A DNA stretch of 64,000 nt, taken from positions 61,320-125,319 of the forward strand of contig CAZMRF010000004.1 in the NCBI GenBank assembly GCA_964568735.1. Reading direction: 5' to 3'. This document shows, piece by piece, positions 61,482 through 64,000 of the stretch. Every line of letters starts with the position of its first letter. Positions within the stretch are counted from its first letter, which is position 1. The notes under the pieces were generated by a model that was not told the origin of the DNA, did not search any database, and saw nothing but the letters and a program-made list of their open reading frames with translations. The stretch comes from CAZMRF01 sp964568735. GTDB lineage: Bacteria > Acidobacteriota > Polarisedimenticolia > JACPZX01. A program made the translations under genes and the position numbers.

Positions 61482-62861
61482 ATGAACATCTGCCGGGATC
61501 GGCTCTTCGCATGGCTCGTGATCACTCTGCTGGCAGGTGCCGCCGGCGGGATCGAGGCGGGGCAGCGCGTCGCGCTCCATCGAGTGGGAGCGCCCGTGGG
61601 CGGGGGCATCGAGCCTGACGCCGCCGTCGAGCACCCATCCGAAGAGCAACGCCTCCGGATCGAGGAGGCCCTCGAGCGAAACATCCAGGCGCTCGACGCG
61701 CAGGGACGGCTCTCCGAGGCCGCTGCGGCCCGGCCTCTGCTGGGCTGGCCGCTCGCGCCCGTCAACGGGCTCTCGGACTTCGGATACCACACGACTTTCC
61801 ACCTCGTGGACCTCGACCCGGCTTTCCCGAATCAGGTCCTGGACTACGCCTGCGGCTCCAGGACCTACGACAGCGCGCTCGGGTACAACCACCAGGGCGT
61901 CGACTACGTCGTCTGGCCCTTCCGGTGGACCAGGTTCCGCGACTCCCAGGTCGCCGTCGTCGCGGCCGCTCCGGGGACAATCGTCTTCAGGGAGGACGGC
62001 AACCCGGACTTCGACTGTACGGGCGAAAGAACCCTATGGAATGCCGTCTACGTCAGGCACGCCGACGGCTCCACCGCCTGGTACGGCCATCTCAAGAACG
62101 GATCGCTGACTACGAAGAGCGTCGGGGAGTCCGTTTCCCGGGGAGAGTATCTCGGGTTGGTGGGAGCCTCGGGTGTCTCAACGGGCCCGCACCTCCATTT
62201 CGAGGTGCATGACTCGATGGACGAGGTCATCGAGCCGCATGAGGGGGCCTGCAACAACGTGTCGTCGTGGTGGGACCACCAGCCGCCCTACTTCGACTCG
62301 GCCATCAACAAGCTGGCCACCGGTCCTGCCCCGCCAATCCCCTTCGCGGCCTGCCCGGGCTCGGAGGCGCCCAACGAGGAAACCAATTTCGCGCCGGGCA
62401 GCACCATCTATTTCACCGCCTACTATCGGGATCAGCGCAACCTGATCCAGGATCCGGGAGGTGCGACGACGCACTACGCGATCTACGGCCCCGATGGTCG
62501 AGTCGAGATCGCCTGGTCCCACAGCAGTCCCGCCGACCATTACGTCGGGTCCTGGTGGACGTTCGAGGTCTTCTTCCCTGAGAACACCGAGCCGGGGATC
62601 TACCGCTGGGAGGCCGTGTATCAGGGCGTGACATACAGTCACTACTTTCGGATTGGCTGCCCGCCTCAGAGCGCCGGGCGCTGCCGCGGGGGCCGTCTCA
62701 TCCCCAGGTTGCACGCGGAGCGAAGCGTTGAACGGCCTGCGCCCTTCGCGGGGTCGAACTCGCTTGGTGCCGGAGGAGGGAATCGAACCCTCACAGGCCG
62801 TGAGGCCCGGGGGATTTTGAGTCCCCTGCGTCTGCCAATTCCGCCACTCCGGCACGGCTGA
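61482..62861 (+). CDS. Secreted M23-family metallopeptidase, frame running into tRNA-Leu
   Basis: The 459-residue protein starts at ATG 61482 with a signal peptide (LFAWLVITLLAGAAGGIEA). The M23 (LytM) domain has the zinc ligands in YNHQGVDYVVWP (HxxxD), AWYGHLKNG and PHLHFEVHDS (HxH). It should cut peptide cross-bridges of peptidoglycan or related glycine-rich targets. After the last beta domain (about 350-400, GIYRWEAVYQGVTYSHYFRI) the frame runs on through GRCRGGRLIPRL and then antisense across the tRNA-Leu gene (GAGGGNRTLTG), to a stop at 62861. The last 60 residues are therefore probably not a functional domain; the original stop may be lost. Confidence 0.82.
   Translation: MNICRDRLFAWLVITLLAGAAGGIEAGQRVALHRVGAPVGGGIEPDAAVEHPSEEQRLRIEEALERNIQALDAQGRLSEAAAARPLLGWPLAPVNGLSDFGYHTTFHLVDLDPAFPNQVLDYACGSRTYDSALGYNHQGVDYVVWPFRWTRFRDSQVAVVAAAPGTIVFREDGNPDFDCTGERTLWNAVYVRHADGSTAWYGHLKNGSLTTKSVGESVSRGEYLGLVGASGVSTGPHLHFEVHDSMDEVIEPHEGACNNVSSWWDHQPPYFDSAINKLATGPAPPIPFAACPGSEAPNEETNFAPGSTIYFTAYYRDQRNLIQDPGGATTHYAIYGPDGRVEIAWSHSSPADHYVGSWWTFEVFFPENTEPGIYRWEAVYQGVTYSHYFRIGCPPQSAGRCRGGRLIPRLHAERSVERPAPFAGSNSLGAGGGNRTLTGREARGILSPLRLPIPPLRHG
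62765..62855 (-). tRNA. tRNA-Leu (anticodon CAA)
   Basis: On the minus strand the sequence starts GTGCCGGAGTGGCGGAATTG and ends CCGGCACCA with CCA encoded. The acceptor stem (GTGCCGG/CCGGCAC) pairs fully. The anticodon stem-loop GGGGA-CTCAAAA-TCCCC gives anticodon CAA for UUG. A long variable arm (CGGGCCTCACGGCCTGT region) marks a type II tRNA. Confidence 0.97.
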
Positions 62862-63188
62862 ATGCAGCCTGTCCTTTGTGCTCTCGGGGCTCGCGAGTCT
62901 AACACTCGAAGTGTGTTGTGCGGCGTTTGCACCTCCCTTCGCAGGCTACAAGACGTGAGGTCAGTGGAGGGGACTCGGAATGCCCCGCGCTGGCAGGGTC
63001 ACCCACTCCGGCGCATCCGGGTGAAGTTCCAACTCCTGCGTCTCGCTTGAGTTGCCCTCCTCGTTCGAGTCGGACAGCAGGACCCGACACGTCCCCGCGC
63101 GCTAGGACTAGCCCGGGTTGCCCCCCCGCCGAGTTTGGCCCCGGAACCCGAATCATGCGGTGCCGCAGACGACGGTAGCCCACGTCAG
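62862..63188. other. Intergenic, nothing recognised
   Basis: About 330 bp between the tRNA/M23 end and the chrB promoter region. Frames here are short and without family patterns. I see no repeat of the tRNA end that would mark an integrated element. Confidence 0.4.
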
Positions 63189-63218
63189 TTGACGGCATAG
63201 AGCAGTTGTATCTACCCT
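63189..63218 (+). promoter_or_regulatory. Candidate chrB promoter
   Basis: TTGACG (63189-63194), an 18-bp spacer and TACCCT (63213-63218). A transcript from about 63225 would be almost leaderless for the GTG at 63228 or have about 27 nt before the GTG at 63252. No ribosome binding site precedes either start. Confidence 0.35.
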
Positions 63219-63227
63219 ACGGTTCAA

Positions 63228-64000
63228 GTGCTGCTCAAAAACCAATTACCCGTGAAACCCGAGGGTCGGTGGCTGCTGCTGATCCACCAGATCCCACCGA
63301 AGCCGAACTACTTCCGCGTCAAGGTCTGGCGGAGGCTCCAGCGTCTGGGCGCGGTCGCCATCAAGAACTCGGTCTACGTACTGCCGTGCAGCGACCAAAG
63401 CCAGGAGGACTTCCAGTGGGTCTTGCGCGAGATCTTCGCCGAGGGCGGGGAGGCGTCCATGTGCGAGGCGCATTTCGTGGAGGGCCTCTCCGATGAACAG
63501 GTCGAGGCGATGTTTCACGCGGCGCGGGATGCCGACTACGCTCAGCTCGCTGAGGGGGCTCAACAGCTGGCCGGGGAACTGCCATCGGCCGTCCGACTCG
63601 ACCGAGACCAGAGGAACCGGCTCGAGGCGGAAGTCGCCAGGCTGAGGAGTCGGTTCTCCGATGTCGCGGGTATCGACTTCTTCGGCGCGCCCGGTCGCGA
63701 CACCACCGACGCTCTTCTTGCGGGACTCGAAGCAAGACTGAGAGAAACGGCGCCGATGCGCACAGGGGGGGTGAGGAGCGCAGGCCGCCCTGAACGGTTT
63801 CTCGGGAGTGTATGGGTCACGCGGCGAGGGATACACGTGGACCGCATCGCGAGCGCATGGCTCATCCGCAGGTTCATCGACAAGGAAGCTCGTTTCAAGT
63901 TTGTCGCCAACAAGGGATACCGGCCTGAGACAGGTGAGCTGCGGTTCGACATGTTCGATGCCGAGTTCACTCACGAAGGAGACTGCTGCACCTTCGAGGT
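63228..64000 (+). CDS. chrB: Chromate resistance protein ChrB (cut by window edge)
   Basis: The 257 visible residues read WLLLIHQIPPKPNYFRVKVW, RRLQRLGAVAIKNSVYVLP, then a helical part and the C-terminal ChrB block GIHVDRIASAWLIRRFIDKE. ChrB proteins have an N-terminal domain like a regulator and a C-terminal domain; they control or support chromate efflux by ChrA. The protein continues past 64000, where chrA may follow. The start is GTG 63228 or GTG 63252; an in-frame TAG lies at 63198. Confidence 0.85.
   Translation, partial: MLLKNQLPVKPEGRWLLLIHQIPPKPNYFRVKVWRRLQRLGAVAIKNSVYVLPCSDQSQEDFQWVLREIFAEGGEASMCEAHFVEGLSDEQVEAMFHAARDADYAQLAEGAQQLAGELPSAVRLDRDQRNRLEAEVARLRSRFSDVAGIDFFGAPGRDTTDALLAGLEARLRETAPMRTGGVRSAGRPERFLGSVWVTRRGIHVDRIASAWLIRRFIDKEARFKFVANKGYRPETGELRFDMFDAEFTHEGDCCTFE

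Noticed and set aside
62765..62861. GAGGGNRTLTG-type peptide as a real protein end
   Set aside because: It is the usual antisense translation of a tRNA-Leu gene, not a protein domain.
63246..63974. 242-codon minus-strand frame at the right edge
   Set aside because: It is the complement of chrB, whose plus-strand translation has conserved ChrB motifs.

Overview
The window is a high-GC (roughly mid-60s percent) bacterial scaffold from a Gram-negative-type organism. It carries an outer-membrane porin of the alginate-export type, Tat and Sec export signals, lipoproteins, and several large secreted proteins built from beta-propeller, Ig-like and beta-helix modules. Two Ser/Thr kinases, one with a C-terminal PD40/TolB-like propeller and one with an N-terminal zinc ribbon, plus the many secreted repeat proteins, resemble gene content I associate with Acidobacteriota. 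That placement is inference, because no rRNA or ribosomal-protein marker is present. A run of 10 N at 49436-49445 shows this is a draft assembly join.

Left part (1-31.4 kb): a truncated spermidine-synthase-like gene, a PD40 kinase, an M3 peptidase, an alginate-export porin followed by an octaheme hydroxylamine-oxidoreductase-like cytochrome, a giant secreted protein with two predicted seven-bladed propellers around an Ig domain, a radical SAM/SPASM protein, a CSLREA/He_PIG secreted protein, a cold-shock protein with a long leader, a cyclophilin-TonB fusion, and a Tat-exported M24 homologue that lacks the usual metal ligands. An AbiEi/AbiEii type IV toxin-antitoxin pair follows, with a perfect 14-bp palindrome over its start. 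Then come a zinc-ribbon kinase, a TPR lipoprotein and a two-gene operon with a zincin/nidogen-like secreted protein.

Middle (31.7-47.7 kb): secreted hypotheticals, a long FadE-type acyl-CoA dehydrogenase, and a tightly coupled minus-strand glycan operon (45012 down to 37883). The operon encodes an ATP-grasp enzyme, a HAD phosphatase-methyltransferase fusion, a glycosyltransferase, a flippase, a second glycosyltransferase and a META-domain lipoprotein. A divergent glycosyltransferase and an alpha/beta hydrolase flank it.

Right part (47.7-64 kb): a CRTAC1-type FG-GAP protein broken by the assembly gap, two probable selenoproteins, arginase, an MscS channel, two APC amino-acid permeases, a POT peptide transporter, trpS, a thioredoxin-fold protein, an M23 peptidase whose reading frame runs antisense through tRNA-Leu(CAA), and a truncated chrB. 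Arginase, permeases, the POT transporter and the M3 peptidase suggest growth on peptides and amino acids.

The most notable observation is the pair of in-frame UGA codons at redox-active positions. One is in a peroxiredoxin (UGA at 50786-50788, where the catalytic Cys is expected). The other is in a thioredoxin-like lipoprotein (UGA at 54304-54306, giving U-P-V-C). Each is followed by a hairpin of the bacterial SECIS type. Standard gene calling would split each gene into two fragments. Together they suggest that this organism decodes selenocysteine.
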